Under the pieces are notes generated by a model that saw nothing but the letters and a program-made list of their open reading frames with translations, searched no databases and had not been told where the DNA came from. From NCBI GenBank assembly GCA_022497155.1, contig MU385739.1, positions 372,001 through 436,000 of the forward strand: DNA of 64,000 nucleotides, read 5' to 3'. A program made the position numbers and the translations under genes. This DNA comes from Whalleya microplaca. Its lineage: Eukaryota; Ascomycota; Sordariomycetes; Xylariales; Xylariaceae. This document shows positions 42,672 to 53,079 of this stretch, in pieces (within the stretch, counting starts at the first letter, position 1; each line of letters opens with the position of its first letter).

Positions 42672-43704
42672 AGGTGGGGTGAAAGTACGACGGGGTTATA
42701 TCAGCTTATGCGGTTCGCTATGTACATCTGGCTTACCGAGGGGCTTGCGTAGGTTGGTTGAAGGCAAGTGTTAGCCTTGGAAGTATGTATGCTTCGCACC
42801 TGGCTTGCCGTGCGTATATATCTAAGGCGGTTGCCCTCGTGGGCACCTGGTTCCTAATATGCTGTGGCAGTTTTAGCTACTATGGTATACCAGATCCTGG
42901 ATAGATAAGACGAGTCAAGTCACAGTATAAAAATCACAGTACAACTGATTAACACGCAAAACACTTGAAGCCTCCCATTAGGTAGCTGCGTCTAGTTAGG
43001 TACCTATTGAGCGATAGTAAATAGGACGTAAAATATATCGCTTTTTCTATTATGCTCCTGCTTTGCCAGTACGATGCCAAAAATATCAATCAAGTATAAA
43101 AACGAATGCATCCTCATCCCTCCCATTCTAGAAAATGGAAACCGACCTCTCACTCATCCGCAAAAAAAGCAAAAGAAATCCAAGATATCTAAGTAACTTC
43201 ATGGCCTCCGGTATCTCATAATAACGCGTGAAGAAGAGTGCTGGTAGCTTGAAATAGCAGAGTAGCTACACGAAGCTTAACCACAATGGGGATGTCAGAC
43301 GGTGGTTAAGGAGAAAAACAACGGAAACAGAAATTCGTGAAATGTTGAATTGAGATCTCATTATCTCGCTTCCTGAAATAACCGAATTTTTAGGGGGGTG
43401 AAGGGATATACCACTTTCTCTAATTCGTAAAGGTATCATCAAATAATCTCTTGGGAAAGAAAAAAAAAACCAGCCAGCCCCCTTTGAATAAGGATGCAAC
43501 AAAATGCGCGCAACCATACCCCCGTATTCCACCCAATCTAGGTTAATCCACTTCGACCAAAATGATGCAACGCATTCTGGCCATCGCTTGCGCTCTAAGG
43601 GTTTTGTCCTCCTTTTGTCCCTCTAAGGCACTTTCAGGTGCCTAAGTGTACCGTCTTACTGCGTGTGTTGCCTGTCCTCGGTATGCATCGACCGTAAAGT
43701 CCCA
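42672..43704. other. Convergent spacer, MFS gene to 6-phosphogluconolactonase
   Basis: Two 3' flanks meet here. The stretch is AT-rich with an A-run near 43460. The frame at 43266-43532 has no features. No gene seen. Confidence 0.5.
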
Positions 43705-44493
43705 TCACAGGAAGCCGCGGCGAGGAAACCCAACACCTTCGACGGCGGCGTTGTCGGTGAACCAGCTGCACCGCTCGCCCGTGGCCTCGTTGACGAGGGC
43801 GCACGGCAGCCCGTTTCCCCTCTCGAAGATCTCCTTCAGGATATCCTTCTTCGCCGCGCCCGTGGTCACGAACGCGACCTTGACGGCGTGCGTGACGACG
43901 GGGAGGGTCAGGGTGACGCGCTTGGGCGGCGGCTTGGGCGAGTCCTCGATGGGCGCGACCCAGGCGTCGGTCTCGCGGAGCAGGGGGTGCCCCGGGAACA
44001 GGCTGCAGGTGTGGCCGTCGGGGCCGGCGCCGAGGAGGAGGAGGTCGAAGATGGGCAGCTTGACGGAGTCGCCCTTGGCGAACGAGTTGACCAGGGTCTT
44101 CTCGTACTGGTCGGCCAGCTCTTGCGTGTCGTCCAGGTACTGCGTGTCGATCGGGTGCACGACGGGCCGGCCCAGCGTCGGCGGTATCTTGTCCAGCAGC
44201 TCTTTCTTGAGCAGGCCGTAGTTGCTGTCCTCGTGGTCGAGGGGCACGGCCCGCTCGTCCGCGAAGAATATCTCCCACTTCTCGAAGTTGACGACGTCGT
44301 CGCTGTTTCTCGGCTCGGCGAGCAGGGCCTGTGCTAGGGTCTGGGGCAGCGAGCCGCCGGAGATGCCCACCTTGAAGACGCTATGGCGCGTGATGCCGGC
44401 GTTTTGGCATGCGATGATGTAGGCTCGCAGGGCCGGAGCCAGGGCATTGACGTCGCTGAAGGCGAATAAGTTGGGCTGCTTTCCTCCAGGCAT
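43705..44493 (-). CDS. 6-phosphogluconolactonase (SOL family)
   Basis: Hydrolyses 6-phosphoglucono-delta-lactone to 6-phosphogluconate, the second step of the oxidative pentose-phosphate pathway, supplying NADPH in the cytosol. Single exon, 262 aa, the usual family length. Motifs in order: GISGGSLP near residue 44, WEIFFADERAVPLDHEDSNY near 73-92, IFDLLLLGAGPDGHTCSLFPGHP (key part LLLGAGPDGHTCSLFPGH) near 148-167, and VTLTLPVVTHAVKVAFVTTG near 193-212. These fit the NagB/SOL fold with the phosphate-binding loop and catalytic residues. The start at 44493 gives MPGGKQPNLFAFSDVNAL; no signal or presequence. Confidence 0.95.
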   Translation of the reverse strand: MPGGKQPNLFAFSDVNALAPALRAYIIACQNAGITRHSVFKVGISGGSLPQTLAQALLAEPRNSDDVVNFEKWEIFFADERAVPLDHEDSNYGLLKKELLDKIPPTLGRPVVHPIDTQYLDDTQELADQYEKTLVNSFAKGDSVKLPIFDLLLLGAGPDGHTCSLFPGHPLLRETDAWVAPIEDSPKPPPKRVTLTLPVVTHAVKVAFVTTGAAKKDILKEIFERGNGLPCALVNEATGERCSWFTDNAAVEGVGFPRRGFL

Positions 44494-46588
44494 ATTGATC
44501 CCCTATTGCGAATAAGACAAGTCTGTCTAGATTCGGAGTTGTTTGCGGAGGGCACTGGTGGAATGGTGGGGGTTTTGGCTCTGCGAGGAATTTTCCGTAG
44601 GTGAACGAATTGTCGCTATCGATAACAAGATCCCTAGACCCTGCAATGTGTGGTGGGATGGCCGTTTCGAATAGAGTGAGTACCGAGTAAGTATCTTGGG
44701 TGTTTGAAATTGGAGGTTATCAGAAGCTTATTACGAGACGAGATAATAGGATGGTGGTGATAGGTGTGGCGTTGTTGTGTACGGCACCGTGAGATTAAAT
44801 GGGATGACAAGGTCTGAGACGAGATATTTGGATATTGGGATATTGGGATATTGGGATACTTGAATATTTGGATATCTGTCACCGTCGCAATCCCAATGTG
44901 GGCTGTTGTGTCAATACTGGAATAACTTATTAATATCTCTCTCCCTTCTTCTTTTTTTCTGCCAAAGAAAAGGCACAGATCTGTACAGCGTACGGCGTGC
45001 GGCGGGGTGATTGACGTAGGGCGTTACTAGTCGGGTAAGGTGGCGGGCTCGGGCGGGTAGCGCCCAGGCCAGGCTTGGCTAACGCAAGTCATCTTCTACA
45101 TACAACAGCAATATTTCCACCACTCTGCCAGTCTTCTTCCACTTCTGCCCACTGCAGTCTCTCATCAGCCCACCCCACTCTTCTAATACATAAGTGACTG
45201 CTGTTCACTCCGAGCCACGAGGAGGTCTCATCTCTCATCTCTCATCCTAGACATGAACAAGATATGAATGGAATACATAAATGTCTCTATTCCAAACCCT
45301 AAATATATTAAGTTTGCCTGACAGATACACCTTGTCTTTACTAGACTACCAACTAGGGCATCTAATCACCATATAGTACCATATAGTACGCGTGGGGTGT
45401 CGAGTAGGGTCCTTCATTTCAGATCGGTGGGGGATTTATGTACACCACTTGATCGACCTCTTCTTATCGTCCATCACAGATAATCTAGTGACAAGTCATC
45501 TCTCTATACGATGTACACGCACGAGTGGGAACAGGAGTTCTGTCGGGCCTACACCTACACATATCCTACAAGACCCGAAGATCGCCTTGTTCATGTATAT
45601 AGATGATTATATTGATGACGTGCCTTGGGAATGATATCATTTTTGCACAAGCCGGTAGGCTGTCAGCATGTCAGACAGACATATACGTACGGAATATATA
45701 GACATGAATAAATAGTATTGCATAATATAGATAGTATAGGCATTGTACCGTAGCACGTATGAATCCGCCGAGTATGAGATGTCAACTACCTAGTGCCAGT
45801 ATTAGTGCCAATGCTAGTACCAGTTTCAGTACTAGTGAAAATGACGGGAGACTGTTGCAATAATGATGAGATTTGCTCTGCTTTAAATCCTTCACCTTCA
45901 ACTTACCAAGTATATACAAATACTAGAATCATGTGAGCCCTACAATTTCACCTAGTTTCAAATCTTAAAAACAACTGTTGCATTCAACTAAAGATGCAAC
46001 GTGGTTCAACAGGGAAGACAGAGGAATGGAAGCCGCTCGCTACTGCAAGGCTTCCTTGTCGATCCATCTAGCTGGGAATCGAATCGTACCACCACTGTCG
46101 AATTGTGGTATGCTTATTAGCATATAAGCTTAAGCTTGAGTCTAGTGGCAAGACAATGACATGATCTTTCCCTTCAATCAAGTATATGGGATATACCGTG
46201 TAAGCCAATCGTGAAGAACCTCATTACTTACATGTAGCTAGGTACATGACTTATATGTGTGCAAATATACGTACCTAGGTAGGCATCAAAATTGACATGT
46301 GCAAGTAATACGTTCTTAGTAATCAGACATGAGTTCCGGTAGGTGTCTTCAGGGGCAAACATGAGGTTGTCAGACACATAACACATGCAATAGTGGTAAC
46401 GGCGCCGGGGACGGCTACCGACCCGATGACTCGCAGCGCAGCGGATAGAATGCCGACTGAGTCTGCACGCTTACTAAGGATTCTCAACAACACAGCACAC
46501 TACTGCAAGTTGCCATTTACTATCACTTTCACTGTGACTTGTATTCAAGCAGCTGACTCCTATTCCTTCAATCGCTTAGGATTCCAAG
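44494..46588. other. Divergent spacer, 6-phosphogluconolactonase to PHO13 gene
   Basis: Upstream regions of two divergent genes. It contains a 9-bp tandem repeat at 44829-44858 and long AT-rich stretches around 45.2-46.0 kb. The frame at 46393-46605 overlaps the PHO13 start out of frame. No gene or RNA seen. Confidence 0.5.
44829..44858 (+). repeat. Tandem repeat, 9-bp unit
   Basis: About three copies of GGATATTGG, with degenerate copies continuing to about 44876, in the promoter-side flank of the 6-phosphogluconolactonase gene. Confidence 0.8.
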
Positions 46589-47689
46589 ATGGCCCAATTA
46601 CCTAAGTATTTGACCGGCGACGCTGCCGCGATCAATGAATTCATTGATAAATTCGACGTGCGTCATTTTCATTAATACAGTCACCAGTTTTTGTATCGTC
46701 AATCTTACGCTACTATAGGTTTTCTTACTTGATTGCGATGGTGAATATGGCTCACTCCTCGTTGAGACATTCAAAAACTGAGCCTATGTAGGTGTCCTAT
46801 GGTCCGGGGACCATCTTTTCGAGGGCATCGTGGAGACGTTAGAAATGCTACGATCAAGAGGTCTGAGATACACAACCGATTTCCATAAGATATACGCAGA
46901 GATCCCTTGCTAAGAATTCGCTCAGGCAAGCGTGTTGTGTTCGTCACGAACAACTCCACAAAATCCCGGCCGGATTACCTGAAGAAACTGGAAGGGTTGG
47001 GCATTCCCAGCAACGTTGAGGAGATCTTCGGCTCGGCTTACTCAGCCGCCATCTACATCTCGCGAATCATGAAGCTCCAGGCACCGAAGAACAAGGTGTT
47101 CGTGATTGGCGAGAGCGGCATCGAGACCGAGCTGCGCACAGAGAACGTGCCGTTCATTGGGGGAACCGACCCAGCTCTAAGGCGTGACATCACACCCGAG
47201 GATTTCAAAGGGCTCTCCGACGGCTCGCTATTAGATCCTGATGTCGGCGTCGTTCTCGCGGGGCTGGACTTCCATATCAACTACCTGAAGCTGTCCGCGG
47301 GTTATCAGTACATCCAGAGAGGAGCCAAGTTCCTCGCGACGAACCTCGACAGCACGTTACCGATGAGCAATACCTTCTTCCCAGGCGCGGGCTCGATCTC
47401 TATCCCGTTAATCAACATGACTGGAGAGAAGCCAATTGCGTTGGGGAAGCCCAGCCAGGCCATGCTGGACGCAATTGAAGGGAAGTTCCAACTGGATCGC
47501 GCACGCACTTGCATGATTGGTGATCGACTGGATACCGATATTCAATTTGGCATTCAGGGGAAGCTAGGAGGAACGCTGGCCGTGTTGTCGGGCGTAGTCA
47601 AAAAAGAGCAATGGGAAGCGGAGGGTGCTGAGGTTGTCCCGGCCTACTATGTCGACAAATTGGGTGACCTACGCGCAGCGAAATCATGA
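46589..47689 (+). CDS. pho13: PHO13-type HAD phosphatase (4-nitrophenyl / phosphoglycolate phosphatase)
   Basis: A cytosolic HAD-superfamily phosphatase; relatives clear 2-phosphoglycolate and similar side products, and hydrolyse p-nitrophenyl phosphate. Exons are 46589-46657, 46719-46740, 46792-46860 and 46926-47689, giving 307 aa. Exon 2 is only 22 nt. Joined, exons 1-4 read KFD-VFLLDCDG-VLWSGDHLFEG...MLRSRG-KRVVFVTNNST. Motif I is DCDGVLW (Asp28 nucleophile, Asp30), motif II VTNNST, the substrate Lys in GKPSQAM (motif III), and motif IV MIGDRLDTDIQFG. Introns are 61, 51 and 65 nt. The length and motif spacing are normal for the family. The start at MAQLPKYLTG is the first ATG in the frame. 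Confidence 0.94.
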
Positions 47690-48314
47690 AGCAAATCTCA
47701 TAAACGATGGACTGAAGGATTTGAGGGGCGGCAACCCTCTACTACTCTACCTATTGATATGATAGACAGCATTCCCATCGCATAGACAGATATTCGAATT
47801 AGACTAGAAGCAGCTGAACATATTTCCTTAGGCTACTCGTATACCGAGATTGAGTTTCGCTAATCTGTTCACTCTGCATATTAGGCTCCTAGATATTTGA
47901 GCTCTTCGGCGCAATGCTACCTACCTGGAAGAAGGTATACCGAGTTCTCCGACACCGCACTGCACTCCAATGGGGTATTCAGGGCCGCATGCGTCAACTT
48001 CCCCGCGTCCTTAGATATTCTCCCTACCGAACGTGCTTGATTCAATCATCGCCATCATATGTAGCTCCGCCTCGATATCTTACGTATCCAAGCTAACCTA
48101 GGAACTCAGCTAAGTGCTTAGCGGGCGTTCCGGTCATATCGAGTTCTGTCAGGAGCAGACTGCTAGTTATAAATAAGTCGACAGAAGTCTAGAGCCGAGC
48201 TCGTATAAAAACTATTCATTTCATTCAAATCCCCTTTATACTTTTTTTTTCAAATTCGTGAAATCCTGACTGGCTACCTCCGCACCTGACTCGCACCACC
48301 CGCCCTCCTCGACC
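47690..48314. other. Spacer between PHO13 and PhyH genes
   Basis: PHO13 3' flank and PhyH promoter. A T-run at 48242-48251 and a CT/CA-rich stretch precede the PhyH start. The frame at 47914-48096 has no features. Confidence 0.5.
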
Positions 48315-49283
48315 ATGGCATCACCACCCGCGCCCCTCACCTCGGAGCAAAAGGCCTTCTTCCTCGCGCACGGCTACCTCAAGCTCACGAACTGCTTCAC
48401 GCGCGAGCAGGCCGCGGACGTGATATCAGGCGTGTGGACGCGTCTGGACATGTCGCCGACGGACCAGCGCACGTGGACGCGGCCCAAGGTGAACATGCCA
48501 TCGCACCGGACCTTCGACTGCGCCTCCCTAGCCCCGCGCGCCTGGGCCGCGATCTGCGAGCTGTGCGGCGGCGAGGCGCGCGTCACGGGGGGCTCGCGCC
48601 AGTGGCGGGACTCGCTGATCGTGAACCTGGGGACGGCGGCGGGGTCCGGGAAGCCGGTCCCGCCCAAGCGCCTCGACAACTGGCACGTCGACGGCGACTT
48701 CTTCGTCCACTACCTCGACAGCCCCGAGCAGGCGCTGCTCGTCATCCCGCTGTTCACGGACGTGGTCCCGCAGGGCGGCGGGACGATGTTGTGTCCCGAG
48801 GCCGTGCCCCGCCTCGCGCGCCACCTGTACGAGCACCCCGAGGGCGTGTCGCCGCGCATGGTGCCGCGGGACGCGGAGCGCGGGGACTTCGCTACGGACG
48901 AGGGCCGCGGCTGGTACAACCAGCTGGCGAAAAGCTGCTCCGACGACGGCTTCGTCGAGGCGTGTGGGAGCGTCGGCGACGTGTATCTCCTGCACCCGCT
49001 GATGCTGCACTCGGCGACGAGCAATGCGCTGCGCCGCGTGCGCATCATCACGAACCCGCCCGTGAGCATCCGGGAGCCGCACTGCTTCGACCGCGCGGAC
49101 GGGGACTACAGTCTCGTGGAGCTGAAGACGATGCAGAGCATCGGCGCGGATAAGCTCAAGGGGTGGAAGATCACGGCGCCGAGGGAGAAGATCGTGCCGG
49201 AGAGGGTGCGGATACAGGAGGCGATGAAGCGGGATGAGTTGAGGAGGTTGGAAGAGCAGGGGAAAGTTACTGCGGCTGCTTAA
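48315..49283 (+). CDS. Phytanoyl-CoA dioxygenase (PhyH) family Fe(II)/2-oxoglutarate oxygenase
   Basis: Probably a non-haem Fe(II), 2-oxoglutarate-dependent hydroxylase; substrate unknown. Single exon, 322 aa. The metal triad is readable: His124 and Asp126 in NWHVDGDFF, and His232 in HPLMLHSATSN. An Arg follows in RRVRIITNPPV, a candidate 2-oxoglutarate ligand. The N-terminal TSEQKAFFLAHGYLKLTNCF is a typical opening. There is no clear N-terminal targeting sequence, and no canonical SKL-type peroxisome tripeptide at the C-terminus (ends TAAA). Very GC-rich, but several neighbours are too, so transfer need not be invoked. Not adjacent to any biosynthetic core gene. Confidence 0.87.
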   Translation: MASPPAPLTSEQKAFFLAHGYLKLTNCFTREQAADVISGVWTRLDMSPTDQRTWTRPKVNMPSHRTFDCASLAPRAWAAICELCGGEARVTGGSRQWRDSLIVNLGTAAGSGKPVPPKRLDNWHVDGDFFVHYLDSPEQALLVIPLFTDVVPQGGGTMLCPEAVPRLARHLYEHPEGVSPRMVPRDAERGDFATDEGRGWYNQLAKSCSDDGFVEACGSVGDVYLLHPLMLHSATSNALRRVRIITNPPVSIREPHCFDRADGDYSLVELKTMQSIGADKLKGWKITAPREKIVPERVRIQEAMKRDELRRLEEQGKVTAAA

Positions 49284-50235
49284 GGCTGCTGAGGTGAGGT
49301 TTTCATAATGTGTGTAGAAATGAATAGATTCGTGCGTGCTTGTTTTCTGCGTCAAACATATGCTGGGGTCTACGCGAAAACATTTTCGGAATGAGATATG
49401 CGTTAGAAAGCTGGATATACTACGATCAGATATCCTTTAACTTCATGTCAGAAAATGCATATCTCCTCACTTACCCCTTTGTCATGTTGCTTTTACTTCT
49501 ATCCTGCCCACCTGTATCTCGGGAAATCGGGTTTAATGCACCTCTTCGAGTATTTTTTCTAATATCAGTTGTAAAAAGACTAATTAAAGGACTATTGATA
49601 GCTAATGTATCTGATCTTTTGTGTTGTGTGTATGGCCCTATTCTGTCGGCTTGGTCTCGCTTTAGCATACAGCATCATACTAATGACAGAGCTATTGCTC
49701 ATGAAGCGGTTTGCTTTAAACTAATGAGGGTGAGGGAGAGACCTTCATATCTAACAAGACAGAAAATGTATACCCATGATGAATGGAATATCAATATATA
49801 CAAACACCTGAGGCCTTCGCGTCATCTAGTTGATCTGAACAATAAGATGTCGAGAAAACTAGAGTGATCAGCTAGATAACCAGTCAGCTGAGCAGTTCCC
49901 TCATAATATTATGGAAACCCAGATTTTGTAATATATGTACTTGGGTCAGATAGTTTAGGGCATCTAGGTAATAGAGAGTCAATCTCACCACGGCCATTTG
50001 ATATGGAAGCAGTGGTTTGGCCAAAGAAGCGATTCTAGTTATATTGAATTGAAGAGTGTATAGTGATGAGGGCTAATGGAGCTATACTTGCATTCTACCG
50101 TGCCATAGCTGTCCTCCCTCATCAGTGTCCTCCAATATAACTTGTATCAACAGTTATCATGTTGAAGCCCCCACACAACCCACAGTACCCCCTTATCCAT
50201 TCACTTTCCAGCTTGTGATCTCAATCACATCATAT
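49284..50235. other. Convergent AT-rich spacer, PhyH gene to 93-aa gene
   Basis: Two 3' flanks meet here. The open frame at 49340-49867 has no ATG at its start, no domain and AT-rich codons unlike its neighbours, so I do not call it. No gene seen. Confidence 0.5.
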
Positions 50236-50517
50236 CTACTTACTGAACCTCCGCTCGACAAAAGAATCGGCTATCCTCTTCATCTCGTCATCCCCATTTG
50301 CGTAGGTGTCTACCCACTCATAGAGCATGGCGCGTACCTCTTCCGGAGACTTGCCACTCATCTCTTCATTGCTGGGCACTGCATCCAAGGCGGCTTGCCT
50401 TCTATCAGCTGCTTCCTGTCTCTTTTTCTCGGCTTCCTCCTTGGTCTTTTCCTCTTCCTTTGCGCTTTCGGCTTTCTCTAGAGCGGCAGTCAGTTCTTCC
50501 GGGTCGGGTCCTGCCAT
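50236..50517 (-). CDS. Small charged helical protein, unknown
   Basis: Function not recognised. 93 aa, single exon, highly charged. Residues 1-45 form a Glu/Lys/Ala helix (LTAALEKAESAKEEEKTKEE) likely to be a coiled coil; residues 52-93 read SNEEMSGKSPEEVRAMLYEW...MKRIADSFVERRFSK and look like a compact helical pair. No signal peptide, no cysteine. The codon bias and clean ATG suggest a real gene. The pattern resembles small conserved fungal proteins of unknown role. Confidence 0.65.
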   Translation of the reverse strand: MAGPDPEELTAALEKAESAKEEEKTKEEAEKKRQEAADRRQAALDAVPSNEEMSGKSPEEVRAMLYEWVDTYANGDDEMKRIADSFVERRFSK

Positions 50518-52193
50518 GATGGAATAGAGCGCTGTTGCTCTGCAATATGAAGTAAGAGAAAAGTGGTGGTACTGGAGGGATCTTGATAAGAATCCTTTTA
50601 AGCTTTTGTGTTATGGAGAAGACTGTGCTGCCTGTGATGTTGGACTGTTCGGGAGTGTTTTTGGTGACCAGTTTGAGGAGTGGAGGACGGGTACAAGTGA
50701 AACAGAGATATCGCACCTTTTATAGAACTCCCAGAATGAATCGTTTCACAGAATTTTGATTAGCTTGCAATACAATTCTGAGTCACTCCCCTTCTCGTAC
50801 ATCGGCATACCATGTCAGATTCATGATACAGATGAAGAGTTGATTGATAGGTAGCTAGTATACTTTTGATGTCATCATGTAACACACAAACACAGCAAGC
50901 TCATTCCCATGAGCCAGCCTCTGTTGCTCATACTTTCTGATGATAATTAGGTATATGTACCAAGAATATTGCAGTGACACATTTCTTGTCACCAGCTCTT
51001 CGTTCATCTGATCTTGAGCGCCCCTAAATCGTCTCGGTAAAGTAGCTAAGTGAATAGGGAGTAACTGAGTGGTATAGTTGAAGAGCATATTGAAAAAATG
51101 TTTGCCCCTAAATCGATCATACGACGCTGTCCGGTTAGTCATCCAAACTTATGAACAATGCTGTGAATCAAACGCGCAGTGCTTCTGTTTACGTAAAAAT
51201 ATTATACTGACTGTAACTGACTTGGACTCCACGACCAATGAGATGGCGTCCAACGAATAATCGTGAAAGTAAGACCAGGTTGTTTATATATGAACGTATG
51301 ACAAGGTCTACACGAATGTACAAGAATTAGACCCTTTCTGATGCGGCTACTTGCATTCTCATGCTCCTTGCCTCATTCTTGCTCACACATTGTGAAATAC
51401 GCAACGGGAATTTGTGCTCCCTTGATAGTACCTACTCTGGTTAATTCATAATGAAGGCCTCGGACGGACTAATTTCTTATATCTCGTTTGTGGTAGTCGT
51501 AGCTGAGCACTTGATTTCTAAAACGAGGATGAGCCAGTATCTAGGTGCCCTAACGTTACTCCTTCGCCTTTTAAATAAATTTTGTACTCTATCTACTTGG
51601 TGCAACAAGAAACATTACATGATAGTTGTTGTTTGTTGAAGACGGTGGTTCATCATGACCATAAGCGTCGATATTCATCCAACCGCCGACATAGAGGAGG
51701 GAGGAAATGATCCATCTTCCCCTTAATATGGCCTCTAACCATTTCACTATTGATATATTGATCAACAAGAGTATTGATTAATTCAACTGTCGTCTGCTCT
51801 CTGGCCCCTTTTTTGATAGATTAGCATGTAGTATGTATATACATATTCCTCGTTGACTGAAATTAGGTAGCCTACCTCAAGCATATGGTTATGATTGGCC
51901 AATTCCCCCGACTACTTTGAAGTAGTCCAACAACAACTAGATAAAATTGGAATAATCTACAACTTAACGTGATAACGTTGGTATCACTCAACTGATATCA
52001 TTAAAACTATTTCATTCCTTCTGTTGAGCTGTCGGGTATAGCGCTAAGTATGCGCCGTCTGCCCTGTACCCCACTACCAGAATTGACACTTTTAGCAGGG
52101 CTTTCACTGACAAGACTGAGTGCAATTGCATGATAGACTTTATACGTTTGGCGCCTACAAAACTTGACACGGATTAGGAGTCACAGGAAGCGA
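50518..52193. other. Divergent AT-rich spacer, 93-aa gene to DHFR
   Basis: Promoter regions of two divergent genes and sequence with no supportable gene. Frames at 50855-51142 and 51451-51639 have no features. An E2F-like site lies just before DHFR and is listed separately. Confidence 0.5.
52147..52155 (+). promoter_or_regulatory. E2F-consensus-like site upstream of DHFR
   Basis: TTTGGCGCC sits 39-47 bases before the DHFR ATG. It matches the TTTSSCGC core that controls DHFR in animals. Whether a fungal factor uses it is unknown. Confidence 0.3.
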
Positions 52194-52933
52194 ATGTCTC
52201 ACGAACCAGCCTCCTCAATGCTCCCGCTAGAGCTCACCCTCGTCGTTGCCGCGACGCGCAACATGGGCATCGGCCTCAACGGCACGCTGCCCTGGACGGG
52301 GCTCAAGCGAGAAATGGCCTACTTCGCGCGCGTGACTAAGCGTCCGCCACCACCATCGGCTGTAAGTTCTACTTTTCTCACCTATCCAGCCAAGTCCCCA
52401 AACACCGGGTTGGTTGCTTGGTTGGTCAATTGATCACTATCTAGGCCGGCGGCGCACCAGCGCAGAACGCCGTGATCATGGGCCGCAAGACCTGGGACAG
52501 CATACCGGACAAGTTCCGGCCGCTGAAGGGCCGCCTCAACGTCGTCATCAGCCGCTCGCACCCGGCGCAGGCGCCGCCGCGCGACGTATCATCCGCCACG
52601 GAACCGGTGCGGGTGCGGTCCCTGGAGCAGGCCGTCGAGTACCTGAAGTCGCACTCCACGGGCAAGGTGTTCGTCATCGGCGGGGCGCAGATCTACGCGG
52701 CGGCGCTGGCGCTGGCGGAGACAAGGCGGGTTCTTTTAACCAGAGTCCTGTCTGATTTTGAGTGCGATACGTTCTTCCCGCTCGAGCTGCCAGATCCCGA
52801 GGGAAAGGAGGGCAGTTGGGTCCGTAGGGGGAAGGGGGAGCTGGATGCTTGGACGGGCGAGGATGTGCCCGCGGGCATACAAGACGAGAGTGGCACGCAG
52901 TACGAGTTTCAGATGTGGGAGAAGATTGTTTGA
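52194..52933 (+). CDS. dfr1: Dihydrofolate reductase
   Basis: Reduces dihydrofolate to tetrahydrofolate with NADPH, feeding thymidylate and purine synthesis. Exons are 52194-52361 and 52445-52933, giving 218 aa. The 83-nt phase-0 intron has donor GTAAGT and acceptor TATCTAG. Motifs: LVVAATRNMGIGLNGTLPW at the N-terminus (Met20-loop equivalent), LKREMAYFARVT (catalytic-acid helix), then NAVIMGRKTWDSIP, FRPLKGRLNVVISR and GKVFVIGGAQIYAAAL (NADPH-binding GG). The C-terminus ends YEFQMWEKIV as in fungal DHFRs. A Pro/Ala-rich insert lies at the exon junction. A non-ATG frame extends 30 bases upstream; the ATG at 52194 is the first. Only 146 bases separate its stop from CBP3's stop. Confidence 0.96.
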
Positions 52934-53079
52934 ATTTTACATCTTATGTACAGTAGGCAGTCCCTACCTACTCGGGACCGCAATTGATCGATCTACTACC
53001 CCCTAAAGAAGCGATTGCCCATGTATATCCCATATCCTACTTCAACGCCGTCATCATGCAATGGTAATATATATAGAGT

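Noticed and set aside
43646..44337. Plus-strand frames opposite 6-phosphogluconolactonase.
   Set aside because: The minus-strand frame contains the full enzyme with all motifs; the plus frames are GC-driven shadows.
46081..46112. A sequence resembling a tRNA T-loop on the minus strand.
   Set aside because: The stem bases do not pair and no other tRNA arms are present.
48315..49283. Horizontal transfer of the intronless GC-rich PhyH gene.
   Set aside because: HUT1, the MFS gene, 6-phosphogluconolactonase and DHFR are equally GC-rich in large parts, so composition is not unusual here.
48434..49355. Long frames overlapping the PhyH gene on both strands.
   Set aside because: Arg/Ala/Pro-rich products typical of shifted GC-rich codons; the PhyH frame has the metal-binding triad.
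49340..49867. 175-codon AT-rich plus-strand frame.
   Set aside because: Starts without ATG, no domain, and codons unlike neighbouring genes.
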